Below, in pieces: positions 21,801-32,000 of a DNA stretch of 64,000 nucleotides (the stretch's first letter is position 1; the number at the start of each line of letters is the position of its first letter). Source of the stretch: Phycomyces nitens (taxonomy: Eukaryota > Mucoromycota > Mucoromycetes > Mucorales > Phycomycetaceae); assembly GCA_022702545.1 (NCBI GenBank), contig JAHRBC010000002.1:4464001-4528000 (forward strand), written 5' to 3'. The position numbers and the translations under genes were made by a program. The notes under the pieces were generated by a model. The model ran no database searches and was not told where the DNA came from. It worked only from the letters and a program-made list of their open reading frames with translations.

Positions 21801-22420
21801 TTTATTCTTCCACAGATATTGACGCGCGTCAGCAGTCACAGCCCCAAAACAGTTCCCCCACTGGCTCCACTCAACCTCTGCCTGCCACACCTGTGCCCTC
21901 TTCGCCCTCTGCGCCTGCCCCTTTGCCTTCTCCTGTTCCTGTTGCTGCCAGTACTTTTACCTCTCACTGTGCACCAACCCACAGACCACGTCGTTCTGCT
22001 CCGCCTTCCTCATCTCCGCAAAATGAGATTGGCCATCACTCCGACACTTCTTCTGGACAAGGATCTCGTCTGCGCCGTCGTCAAGGTCGTCGTGCTGCTT
22101 CCCAGCCTGCATAATGGAATCCAACGATGGACACACTTGTTCCTTTCTTCCCTTTAACTCATCTACTTTTCCCAGTGTCCGAATTCTTTTCTGTGTTTTT
22201 ACACCATTTCTTCTTTTCTTTACACCCTTGTCTCTTTTTATTTATTTTATTTTATATCTGTTTCTGCCCATTCAACCTCTCAGTGTTAGGGCAGCTGGTC
22301 ATAGGCTATACTTCTTGTTAAGACTTTACGTCTTTTCCTTCATCTTTTTAAAGTTTAGGTTTTTATACTACTTTCTCTTGCCTCTTATTGACACTCTTCG
22401 CATAAAATAAAAGTATTATT
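15857..22420 (+). mobile_element. tRNA-Glu-specific RLE-type LINE, copy 2
   Basis: 6,564 bp, nearly identical to copy 1. It has a 6-T instead of 8-T run in the leader (after CAACATAC), a 7-T instead of 6-T run just before the start codon, and one lost C in the coding region. Head-to-tail with copies 1 and 3, separated from each only by a tRNA 3' fragment. Confidence 0.92.
16287..22114 (+). pseudogene. LINE polyprotein, copy 2, split by a one-base deletion
   Basis: Same protein as copy 1, but a C is missing from the run at about 18572 (CAACCAACCCCTG against CAACCAACCCCCTG in copies 1, 3 and 4). The first reading frame, 16287-18794, keeps the zinc fingers and most of the linker, then reads about 70 wrong residues to a stop. 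The second, usable from 18599 to 22114, keeps the reverse transcriptase, knuckle and endonuclease intact. Otherwise there are very few differences from copy 1, for example Met to Leu in the region EAMGF/EALGF. The break is recent. The two halves could each fold, but a single functional polyprotein would need frameshifting. Confidence 0.9.
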
Positions 22421-22442
22421 GGTTCGATTCCCCGATGCGGAA
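22421..22442 (+). repeat. tRNA-Glu 3' fragment at LINE copy 2/3 junction
   Basis: 22 bp identical to the 3' end of the tRNA-Glu gene starting at the B box, again between the TATTATT end of one LINE and the ATAGTTTTGCC start of the next. Confidence 0.92.
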
Positions 22443-25400
22443 ATAGTTTTGCCGATTGCTCATAATATCACAAACAAACATACTTTTTGCACTTAATACA
22501 AAAGAACAACCTCTTCAAGACACATCTTTTGGTGCAAGAAGCATTCTCCTGCCATATCAACAACATACTTTTTTTTCGACATCTGTCCGACAATCTCGCG
22601 ATTCCAGCATCTCAGCTCATCACAACATTGTCAACATCGTCAAAAACATTTTTTAATTATTAAGTAATTCGGCCTTGGCTCTTAAGAACATTTCAATCTA
22701 CTTGGCAACACCTATATACTGTGAAAATCCCAACCTCTTCCTGCAACTCCTTCATCCGTTTCGTACCTAGGCGCAATTTTTTTGCTGGGACCTGGTCCTT
22801 TTCCTTTATTTATTGTCCTGCCCTGTCTTGCTCTGAAAAAGTTTTTTCTTGTCTCCGACTCTATTTCCGCTGCAATGTCCGCAGCCCTCACTCAACACTT
22901 TGATGGGTACATCGATTCTGATTACTTTTGTTGTCCATTGTGCCCACCCACAGACCATATATTATTTTTCTCAGCCCGTGCATTCTCTCTCCATGGTTCC
23001 CATAAACACAAACGTAAATTTGTGGTCAATTGGAAGTGCTATGACTGTACAAAGGCGTTTACAAGTCGTGATGATTTTATTCACCATGAATGTGTCCTGT
23101 CCTATGTGGCCCCTCACCTTGTTCGTGTTCCTCCTCTCTCTGGCCATTCACCTGCCTGTCAACCCATTGACGATTTTCCTGTCATCAGCACTGCCAAGGC
23201 CTTCATCTGTCCATGTTGCCCAAGCCAATACACTGAGGCATATTCTCTTCAACGTCACCATCTGGTCAAGCACAAACGATATTTGCGGATCGTTTGGACT
23301 TGCCCATGCCGTTGTGGTTTTGCCACAGTTGAGAAACTGGATGTCACCAACCATGTCAAGTACGATTGTGCCGTTGGAACTGACGTTGACGATGTTGATC
23401 TTGACAATAGCATTTGCTATGGTTGTGACCAATACTTCCCTTCTTGTGATCTCGTTTCCCATCGTCAAACACACCCTGGTTTCGTTGATGCCCTTGCAGG
23501 AACATGGCGCCTCCCTTTTGCTGGGACAGAACTCTCTACATTGAACGATATCATTGGACTTGTTGGTTGGGATTCTGCTACAATCACGCAACATCTTCGT
23601 CAGAAACGTATCTGGAAACACCCCAACATTATCAGTTCGTTCTTACAGAAATCGGGCTCCTCACCACTGCCTCTGCTTCCTTCTCTGGTTGGCGAAAATC
23701 GATTCTCTGCTTTGAGTACTGCCTTGGACACTGGTGACGATTGTGAGAGCGATGTGGACGATACTCCTCTTGATGCATTTGATACACCCATTGGTGTTTT
23801 GGACGCCACAGCCAACTCTAACATCGATTCACACAACGATGATAACGATAGCTCTGGGTTCACCACTCCACTTGCCACATCACCAGCTTTGCCACCTCAA
23901 CCCTCTACCATTTTTATGCTGGGCAAACGTACACTAAACGATCGTTCACCACAACCAACTGGGTATCGTTTTACACGCCCACCTGCAAAGACCCTGGCCT
24001 CTGTTGCTCACACTCCCCAGACTGCTTCTGCTGCTCCCATTGTTGTTTCTACCTTTGAGCAAGCATCGAACTTTCTGCGTGGACTCGACCTCAAGCTCCC
24101 AACACCACCTTCCCCACCATCACCAACGCCTTCTCCTCTGATCTCGCCTCTTCTTCTTGCTTCCTCTGCCCATGAGGGCGATGTTCTGGCTGATATTCTG
24201 GACGAAAACTCTGTTGACGCTGATCATTCTGATCATGCTGATACAATTGGTGCCGTTGAAGTTGCTGCTGATGTTTTGTCTTGCACTGGTAGTGTACCTC
24301 CTGTTGTTTTGCCTGTCCCAACTCGTACACCATTGTCTCCACGCTTCTCTTCCCCTGCTGTCTCTCCTGCTTGTGTTGACTGGCATGACTGTTGGAATAT
24401 GGACCCTGCTCGCCGTGCTCGTCTCTTTGCTGACCAAGATCGCCAGAATTCTCTTGCTAGAGAACGTAGAGCCCCTCCAACTTCCCAACGGCCTCCAGAA
24501 CCACGCCCTTCACCTACCCCTACCCCCACCATCCACCCCCAAAGACTTGCGTTCATCACGAACCAGGCTGTGCCACCCTCACCAACTGTCACTTTTCCTT
24601 TTGACGAGGTGTCTATGCACCCAAGTCGACGTGCTTTGCTGGATTTTGCAGACTGTGGTGGTCCTTCTCTGGCCCCACTTGATCAGGTTGTCTCTTCTTT
24701 GGACGTGAACGTTATTCAACGGCGAAAATCACGTCGTCAACGTACTGGAGTAGTCAAGACTGCTCAACCATGTCTTCCTTCTGTACAGCCCATGACGATT
24801 GCCATGATTGACGCTGCTTTGGACTCTTCCTCGAATGACGATGGGAGTGATTGTGCTGCGGTAAAAGCAATGGAGATCTGTGTGGATGTGCTTAAAAAGT
24901 CTAAAAACCGACGTAGACGTGGTAACAAAAAGAACAAAGGAAAGGATAAGGACCCTGCGCCTGACATATCCACTCTGACGCCGCCTCCTGTTCTGCCTGT
25001 TCCCAATGTGACAAAACCCTGCCCCCCACCCATTGGACTCACATCGTCAACGTCTCCTTCACCCTCTACACCACACACTCCACGACGCACACGCACCCGT
25101 CCACAGCCTTCCACCTCACAGCACCGTTCTTCACAAACCAACTCTGCCCCACAGCAACCAACCCCCTGTACACCTCCACCACTGTCCGTGCCAGCTACCT
25201 CTGCAACACCAACTGCTCCACGTTTGGATAACGATGAGTTTATTTTGGATACACCTATGGAATATACTGGACATGCTAACCAACCTGATCCCACTCCACT
25301 TACCTCTTCAGTGTCAACCAGCCTTGCTCCCACTCCATGGACTCCACACAACCGCCGCCAATATCCATCCATTGCACAGATGATGGCTTCACGTACATCT

Positions 25401-28400
25401 CGTCCATATCTGCGGATTCCTCTGTTTGAGACCGTTGACTTGCGTAAATCGTTTGAGTTGACCATAGATTCTCTTGTCTCTCAATATTTGGTCACTCCTT
25501 CTGACAATCGTCAAACGGTTGAACAAAAGAACAACGCCTTTCATGACGAGTTGTACATGTTGATCTCTGAGTACACGCGGCCAAAGCAAGACAGTGAACG
25601 AAGTGGGCTTCGCCCTATGGATAGTGTTGACGATATCACTCACGCCCTCAATGACAATCCCAATCTCACAGGTGGTGAACGTCGTCGTCTCCTACGCCGT
25701 CGTAATCGTCTTCGTGAAGGTCGTGAGGCTGAAACCGTCTTCCACCAATACAGACATCGTGCAAAGATCACCTATGACAATATGGTTAACCCTGTTGAAC
25801 GTCAAGCTTGCCCAATTGCCCCCTCTGTTTTGCACAATCACTTTGACGATCGCTATGGTCTTCCCTCTGTCTCTGCCTCTGTTCCTCCCACGCAACATGC
25901 ATATGGTACCCGCCAATTGACCACGATCAACGAGGATCTTGTGCTCAACATTCTGCGCAAGTTCAACAAGGCGTCGTCTCCTGGATTCGATGGTATCCCG
26001 TACAAGGTGTGGTCCCTTTTTCCCTGTCTCAACCGTTGGCTTCTGGCTATATTCCGTCGTTGTCAACATTTGGCTTGGATTCCCCAACACTGGCGCCTCT
26101 CACGAACGATTCTGTTGTATAAGAAGGGTGACCCACACGATCCTGGTAACTGGCGTCCCATTGCTCTCCAAAATTCGGCTGGTAAACTTTACTCTGCTGT
26201 CATTGATCGTCTCATGCATGATGTGCTCGAATCCATCGTTCCCAAAAACCAAAAGGGATTCATGCCAACACCTGGATGCTTTGAGCACGACTTCTATATT
26301 CATGCCATGATCAGAAAAGCACGCCGTAAAGATCTCCCCTTGTATGTTTGCTCCTATGATCTCAAGGATGCCTTTGGGAGTGTATCTCATACCAGAATTC
26401 GTGCTGCGTTGGTTTATGCTGGCCTTGATCGTCGTTCTGTACGATTGGTTATGAGCATGTATGATGATATATCTTGTTGGGTTCACACACCTTCTGGCCC
26501 GTCTGACTTGGTTAATCTAATGCGTGGAACCAAACAGGGTGATCCTTCGTCCCCTCTGATCTTCACTCTTTGTCTTTTGGAACTGACACATCGCCTCAAC
26601 GCCCTTCAACCTGCCACTCAAGCTTCATACCACAACCACCTTCTCCTGGCTGACGATTTGACAATCTTTTCCCATGACCCTGCTCATTTCCGTCGCCTAC
26701 ATGCCGAAGTCGTTGGATTTATGGATGAACACGAGTTGACTATCAACGCCAACAAGACCTGCTTCTCTGCCACCAAACCTGGACATCGTAGCCGTAATCG
26801 TCGCCTTCGTGATCGTCGCATGCAACTGGATTACCACAATGAACCTATTCCCTGCATTGACCTCAATCACGATTGGAAGTATCTGGGTAATTCGGTTGGC
26901 TTGCAACGTCGTGGCATATTTGGTAGCTTCAAGGCTCTCTTGGGGCAAATTGACAAGGAATTGAAGACCGTTGCCAGCTCAAAACTGCGCATTTTTCAAA
27001 AGCATCATGCAATCAAGACGTTCATTCTTCCACAGCTTGAATACTTTGTACGATTGAACGGTCTCAGCCCACACCATGCCAAGCAGCTTGGTCAAACTCT
27101 TCGTAGATCTGTACGTAAGTTCTGTCAGCTCCCAGCCAGTGCATCCTTGTCTCTCTTCCACTTGCCTGTTGATCAGGGCGGTCTAGGATATTATGATCCA
27201 ACAGATTGGTCTGCGAGTACCCAAATCGTGCACATTGTGGGCTTGCTCAATTCAACGGATCCAGCAGTTCGACATCTTGTACGTGAGGAAATCTCCACCC
27301 TTGTAGAAGCACGGTACAACAAACCTCTCTCCAATGACACCGTTGACTTTCCTGTGGGACTATGCACTGATCAGCAAGTACTGGCATACATGTCTGGACA
27401 GTATGAGCACCTGAAAAAGGGACGATACGTTGACGCTGTTGATCCCTCTGCTGGCATTGTTGCTGCCATCAAGCACGTTGGGTGCCGTTTTGTGCTCACT
27501 GAGGCCGATCCCCACTTGCCTGACAGTTTTGTCCAATTTGCTATTGACGAAGACACTATTGTTGCCAATGCACTGACCACTCCACGCCGCAAAACAACGA
27601 TGATAGGACGCATCAAGCGATTTTGTCAATCAAAACTTCTTGCACGTTGGCAGACCCAGGTTAAACAAGGCCAGTCCGTTTCCTCCATCCAGCACCCTGC
27701 CTCCAATGCTTGGATAAGGACAGACGATCTCCACCCTGGTGCATATGCCTTTGCTCTCAAAAGTCGCCTGGACATGCTTCCTACCAATGCCAACAAAGTG
27801 AAATGGGGATTTGGTCAGACACGTAATTGCCACTCTTGTTCTCTGCCTGAAGATATCCACCACGTCCTCTGCTTCTGTCGCAATAACCAAAGCAAGACAC
27901 TCCAAACAGAAAGGCACAACAAGGTGTTGCAAAGAATCGTCTCTGCTGCACGTTACAACAATCGTTCCTGCACGATCTCAGTCAACCAACGCCCCCCACT
28001 GCTTCCCAGTCAAAGTGTGCGGCCTGATCTTGTTGTGGTAGATGAAGAGAAAAAAACGGTATTCATCACAGATGTTGTCATCACTGCCCAGTCCTCGTCA
28101 CAATCAACTGATACAACTTCCTGCCTGACACGTGCCCGTCAACGAAAATTGGACAAGTATAAATCTATCAAAGATGCATACGAGGCCATGGGTTTTTCTG
28201 TGACAATGAGTGCGTTTGCCTTTGGAGATGTTGGTGGCACAGATGAGGAGAATTTTTCGCAATTGCTAATGTTGAAATGCAAGCGCGGTTATGCTGAACG
28301 TCTTCATCGTTGGTTGATCTGTGACATTCTGCGTTTTGGTCATCGTTTGTGGATTCAACGCTGTAGAGGAGTGTACCCTGCTGGACCTGTTTATTCTTCC

Positions 28401-29010
28401 ACAGATATTGACGCGCGTCAGCAGTCACAGCCCCAAAACAGTTCCCCCACTGGCTCCACTCAACCTCTGCCTGCCACACCTGTGCCCTCTTCGCCCTCTG
28501 CGCCTGCCCCTTTGCCTTCTCCTGTTCCTGTTGCTGCCAGTACTTTTACCTCTCACTGTGCACCAACCCACAGACCACGTCGTTCTGCTCCGCCTTCCTC
28601 ATCTCCGCAAAATGAGATTGGCCATCACTCCGACACTTCTTCTGGACAAGGATCTCGTCTGCGCCGTCGTCAAGGTCGTCGTGCTGCTTCCCAGCCTGCA
28701 TAATGGAATTCAACGATGGACACACTTGTTCCTTTCTTCCCTTTAACTCATCTACTTTTCCCAGTGTCCGAATTCTTTTCTGTGTTTTTACACCATTTCT
28801 TCTTTTCTTTACACCCTTGTCTCTTTTTTATTTATTTTATTTTATATCTGTTTCTGCCCATTCAACCTCTCAGTGTTAGGGCAGCTGGTCATAGGCTATA
28901 CTTCTTGTTAAGACTTTACGTCTTTTCCTTCATCTTTTTAAAGTTTAGGTTTTTATACTACTTTCTCTTGCCTCTTATTGACACTCTTCGCATAAAATAA
29001 AAGTATTATT
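22443..29010 (+). mobile_element. tRNA-Glu-specific RLE-type LINE, copy 3
   Basis: 6,568 bp full-length unit. The leader differs slightly from copies 1 and 2 (AATCCC for AACCCC at about 22727 and an extra T at about 22780, which breaks the upstream reading frame). Within the gene, 26914 to about 28112 carries a dense block of substitutions shared with copy 4 but not with copies 1 and 2. Confidence 0.92.
22875..28703 (+). CDS. LINE polyprotein: zinc fingers, reverse transcriptase, RLE endonuclease (copy 3)
   Basis: 1942 residues, uninterrupted. All zinc-finger cysteines and histidines, the LADDL reverse-transcriptase motif, the C-C-H-C knuckle and the RPD-X14-D endonuclease motif are retained. 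Relative to copy 1 it carries linked replacements after the reverse transcriptase: QTLRRS for QTLRKS, VEARYN for VETRYN, ADPHLP for ADSHLP, VANALT for VADALT, SSIQHP for SSLQHP, LLPSQS for LLSSQS, TDTTSC for TDATSC. The in-frame ATG at 22782 is not the likely start, because that leader frame is not shared by the other copies. An apparently functional copy. Confidence 0.92.
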   Translation: MSAALTQHFDGYIDSDYFCCPLCPPTDHILFFSARAFSLHGSHKHKRKFVVNWKCYDCTKAFTSRDDFIHHECVLSYVAPHLVRVPPLSGHSPACQPIDDFPVISTAKAFICPCCPSQYTEAYSLQRHHLVKHKRYLRIVWTCPCRCGFATVEKLDVTNHVKYDCAVGTDVDDVDLDNSICYGCDQYFPSCDLVSHRQTHPGFVDALAGTWRLPFAGTELSTLNDIIGLVGWDSATITQHLRQKRIWKHPNIISSFLQKSGSSPLPLLPSLVGENRFSALSTALDTGDDCESDVDDTPLDAFDTPIGVLDATANSNIDSHNDDNDSSGFTTPLATSPALPPQPSTIFMLGKRTLNDRSPQPTGYRFTRPPAKTLASVAHTPQTASAAPIVVSTFEQASNFLRGLDLKLPTPPSPPSPTPSPLISPLLLASSAHEGDVLADILDENSVDADHSDHADTIGAVEVAADVLSCTGSVPPVVLPVPTRTPLSPRFSSPAVSPACVDWHDCWNMDPARRARLFADQDRQNSLARERRAPPTSQRPPEPRPSPTPTPTIHPQRLAFITNQAVPPSPTVTFPFDEVSMHPSRRALLDFADCGGPSLAPLDQVVSSLDVNVIQRRKSRRQRTGVVKTAQPCLPSVQPMTIAMIDAALDSSSNDDGSDCAAVKAMEICVDVLKKSKNRRRRGNKKNKGKDKDPAPDISTLTPPPVLPVPNVTKPCPPPIGLTSSTSPSPSTPHTPRRTRTRPQPSTSQHRSSQTNSAPQQPTPCTPPPLSVPATSATPTAPRLDNDEFILDTPMEYTGHANQPDPTPLTSSVSTSLAPTPWTPHNRRQYPSIAQMMASRTSRPYLRIPLFETVDLRKSFELTIDSLVSQYLVTPSDNRQTVEQKNNAFHDELYMLISEYTRPKQDSERSGLRPMDSVDDITHALNDNPNLTGGERRRLLRRRNRLREGREAETVFHQYRHRAKITYDNMVNPVERQACPIAPSVLHNHFDDRYGLPSVSASVPPTQHAYGTRQLTTINEDLVLNILRKFNKASSPGFDGIPYKVWSLFPCLNRWLLAIFRRCQHLAWIPQHWRLSRTILLYKKGDPHDPGNWRPIALQNSAGKLYSAVIDRLMHDVLESIVPKNQKGFMPTPGCFEHDFYIHAMIRKARRKDLPLYVCSYDLKDAFGSVSHTRIRAALVYAGLDRRSVRLVMSMYDDISCWVHTPSGPSDLVNLMRGTKQGDPSSPLIFTLCLLELTHRLNALQPATQASYHNHLLLADDLTIFSHDPAHFRRLHAEVVGFMDEHELTINANKTCFSATKPGHRSRNRRLRDRRMQLDYHNEPIPCIDLNHDWKYLGNSVGLQRRGIFGSFKALLGQIDKELKTVASSKLRIFQKHHAIKTFILPQLEYFVRLNGLSPHHAKQLGQTLRRSVRKFCQLPASASLSLFHLPVDQGGLGYYDPTDWSASTQIVHIVGLLNSTDPAVRHLVREEISTLVEARYNKPLSNDTVDFPVGLCTDQQVLAYMSGQYEHLKKGRYVDAVDPSAGIVAAIKHVGCRFVLTEADPHLPDSFVQFAIDEDTIVANALTTPRRKTTMIGRIKRFCQSKLLARWQTQVKQGQSVSSIQHPASNAWIRTDDLHPGAYAFALKSRLDMLPTNANKVKWGFGQTRNCHSCSLPEDIHHVLCFCRNNQSKTLQTERHNKVLQRIVSAARYNNRSCTISVNQRPPLLPSQSVRPDLVVVDEEKKTVFITDVVITAQSSSQSTDTTSCLTRARQRKLDKYKSIKDAYEAMGFSVTMSAFAFGDVGGTDEENFSQLLMLKCKRGYAERLHRWLICDILRFGHRLWIQRCRGVYPAGPVYSSTDIDARQQSQPQNSSPTGSTQPLPATPVPSSPSAPAPLPSPVPVAASTFTSHCAPTHRPRRSAPPSSSPQNEIGHHSDTSSGQGSRLRRRQGRRAASQPA

Positions 29011-29031
29011 GGTTCGATTCCCGATGCGGAA
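29011..29031 (+). repeat. tRNA-Glu 3' fragment at LINE copy 3/4 junction (one C lost)
   Basis: 21 bp: as the other junctions, but the CCCC run of the T stem is reduced to CCC. The B box GGTTCGATTCC core is unchanged. The change is either a post-insertion deletion or imprecision at integration. Confidence 0.9.
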
Positions 29032-32000
29032 ATAGTTTTGCCGATTGCTCATAATATCACAAACAAACATACTTTTTGCACTTAATACAAAAGAACAACC
29101 TCTTCAAGACACATCTTTTGGTGCAAGAAGCATTCTCCTGCCATATCAACAACATACTTTTTTTTCGACATCTGTCCGACAATCTCGCGATTCCAGCATC
29201 TCAGCTCATCACAACATTGTCAACATCGTCAAAAACATTTTTTAATTATTAAGTAATTCGGCCTTGGCTCTTAAGAACATTTCGATCTACTTGGCAACAC
29301 CTATATACTGTGAAAACCCCAACCTCTTCCTGCAACTCCTTCATCCGTTTCGTACCTAGGCGCGATTTTTTGCTGGGACCTGGTCCTTTTCCTTTATTTA
29401 TTGTCCTGCCCTGTCTTGCTCTGAAAAAGTTTTTTCTTGTCTCCGACTCTATTTCCGCTGCAATGTCCGCAGCCCTCACTCAACACTTTGATGGGTACAT
29501 CGATTCTGATTACTTTTGTTGTCCATTGTGCCCACCCACAGACCATATATTATCTTTCTCAGCCCGTGCATTCTCTCTCCATGGTTCCCATAAACACAAA
29601 CGTAAATTTGTAGTCAATTGGAAATGCTATGACTGTACAAAGGCGTTTACAAGTCGTGATGATTTTATTCACCATGAATGTGTCCTGTCCTATGTGGCCC
29701 CTCACCTTGTTCGTGTTCCTCCTCTCTCTGGCCATTCACCTGCCTGTCAACCCATTGACGATTTTCCTGTCATCAGCACTGCCAAGGCTTTCATCTGTCC
29801 ATGTTGCCCAAGCCAATACACTGAGGCATATTCTCTTCAACGTCACCATCTTATCAAGCACAAACGATATTTGCGGATCGTTTGGACTTGCCCATGCCGT
29901 TGTGGTTTTGCCACAGTTGAGAAACTGGATGTCACCAACCATGTCAAGTACGATTGTGCCGTTGGAACTGACGTTGACGATGTTGATCTTGACAATAGCA
30001 TTTGCTATGGTTGTGACCAATACTTCCCTTCTTGTGATCTCGTTTCCCATCGTCAAACACACCCTGGTTTCGTTGATGCCCTTGCAGGAACATGGCGCCT
30101 CCCTTTTGCTGGGACAGAACTCTCTACATTGAACGATATCATTGGACTTGTTGGTTGGGATTCTGCTACAATCACGCAACATCTTCGTCAGAAACGTATC
30201 TGGAAACACCCCAACATTATCAGTTCGTTCTTACAGAAATCGGGCTCCTCACCACTGCCTCTGCTTCCTTCTCTGGTTGGCAAAAATCGATTCTCTGCTT
30301 TGAGTACTGCCTTGGACACTGGTGACGATTGTGAGAGCGATGTGGACGATACTCCTCTTGATGCATTTGATACACCCATTGGTGTTTTGGACGCCACAGC
30401 CAACTCTAACATCGATTCACACAACGATGATAACGATAGCTCTGGGTTCACCACTCCACTTGCCACATCACCAGCTTTGCCACCTCAACCCTCTACCATT
30501 TTCATGCTGGGCAAACGTACACTAAACGATCGTTCACCACAACCAACTGGGTATCGTTTTACACGCCCACCTGCAAAGACCCTGGCCTCTGTTGCTCACA
30601 CTCACCAGACTGCTTCTGCTGCTCCCATTGTTGTTTCTACCTTTGAGCAAGCATCGAACTTTCTGCGTGGACTCGACCTCAAGCTCCCAACACCACCTTC
30701 CCCACCATCATCAACGCCTTCTCCTCTGATCTCGCCTCTTCTTCTTGCTTCCTCTGCCCATGAGGGCGATGTTCTGGCTGATATTCTGGACGAAAACTCT
30801 GTTGACGCTGATCATTCTGATCATGCTGATACAATTGGTGCCGTTGAAGTTGCTGTTGATGTTTTGTCTTGCACTGGTAGTGTACCTCCTGTTGTTTTGC
30901 CTGTCCCCACTTGTACACCATTGTCTCCACGCTTCTCTTCCCCTGCTGTCTCTCCTGCTTGTGTTGACTGGAATGACTGTTGGAATATGGACCCTGCTCG
31001 CCGTGCTCGTCTCTTTGCTGACCAAGATCGCCAGAATTCTCTTGCTAGAGAACGTAGAGCCCCTCCAACTTCCCAACGGCCTCCAGAACCACGCCCTTCA
31101 CCTACCCCTGCCTCCACCATCCACCCCCAAAGACTTGCGTTCATCACGAACCAGGCTGTGCCACCCTCACCAACTGTCACTTTTCCTTTTGACGAGGTGT
31201 CTATGCACCCAAGTCGACGTGCTTTGCTGGACTTTGCAGACTGTGGTGGTCCTTCTCTGGCCCCACTTGATCAGGTTGTCTCTTCTTTGGACGTGAACGT
31301 TATTCAACGGCGAAAATCACGTCGTCAACGTACTGGAGTAGTCAAGACTGCTCAACCATGTCTTCCTTCTGTACAGCCCATGACGATTGCCATGATTGAT
31401 GCTGCTTTGGATTCTTCCTCGAATGACGATGGGAGTGATTGTGCTGCGGTAGAAGCAATGGAGATCTGTGTGGATGTGCCTAAAAAGTCTAAAAACCGAC
31501 GTAGACGTGGTAACAAAAAGAACAAAGGAAAGGATAAGGACCTTGCGCCTGACATATCCACTCTGACGCCGCCTCCTGTTCTGCCTGTTCCCAATGTGAC
31601 AAAACCCTGCCCCCCACCCATTGGACTCACATCGTCAACGTCTCCTTCACCCTCTACACCACACACTCCACGACGCACACGCACCCGTCCACAGCCTTCC
31701 ACCTCACAGCACCGTTCTTCACAAACCAACTCTGCCCCACAGCAACCAACCCCCTGTACACCTCCACCACTGTCCGTGCCAGCTACCTCTGCAACACCAA
31801 CTGCTCCACGTTTGGATAACGATGAGTTTATTTTGGATACACCTATGGAATATACTGGACATGCTAACCAACCTGATCCCACTTCACTTACCTCTTCAGT
31901 GTCAACCAGCCTTGCTCCCACTCCATGGACTCCACACAACCGCCGCCAATACCCATCCATTGCACAGATGATGGCTTCACGTACATCTCGTCCATATCTG

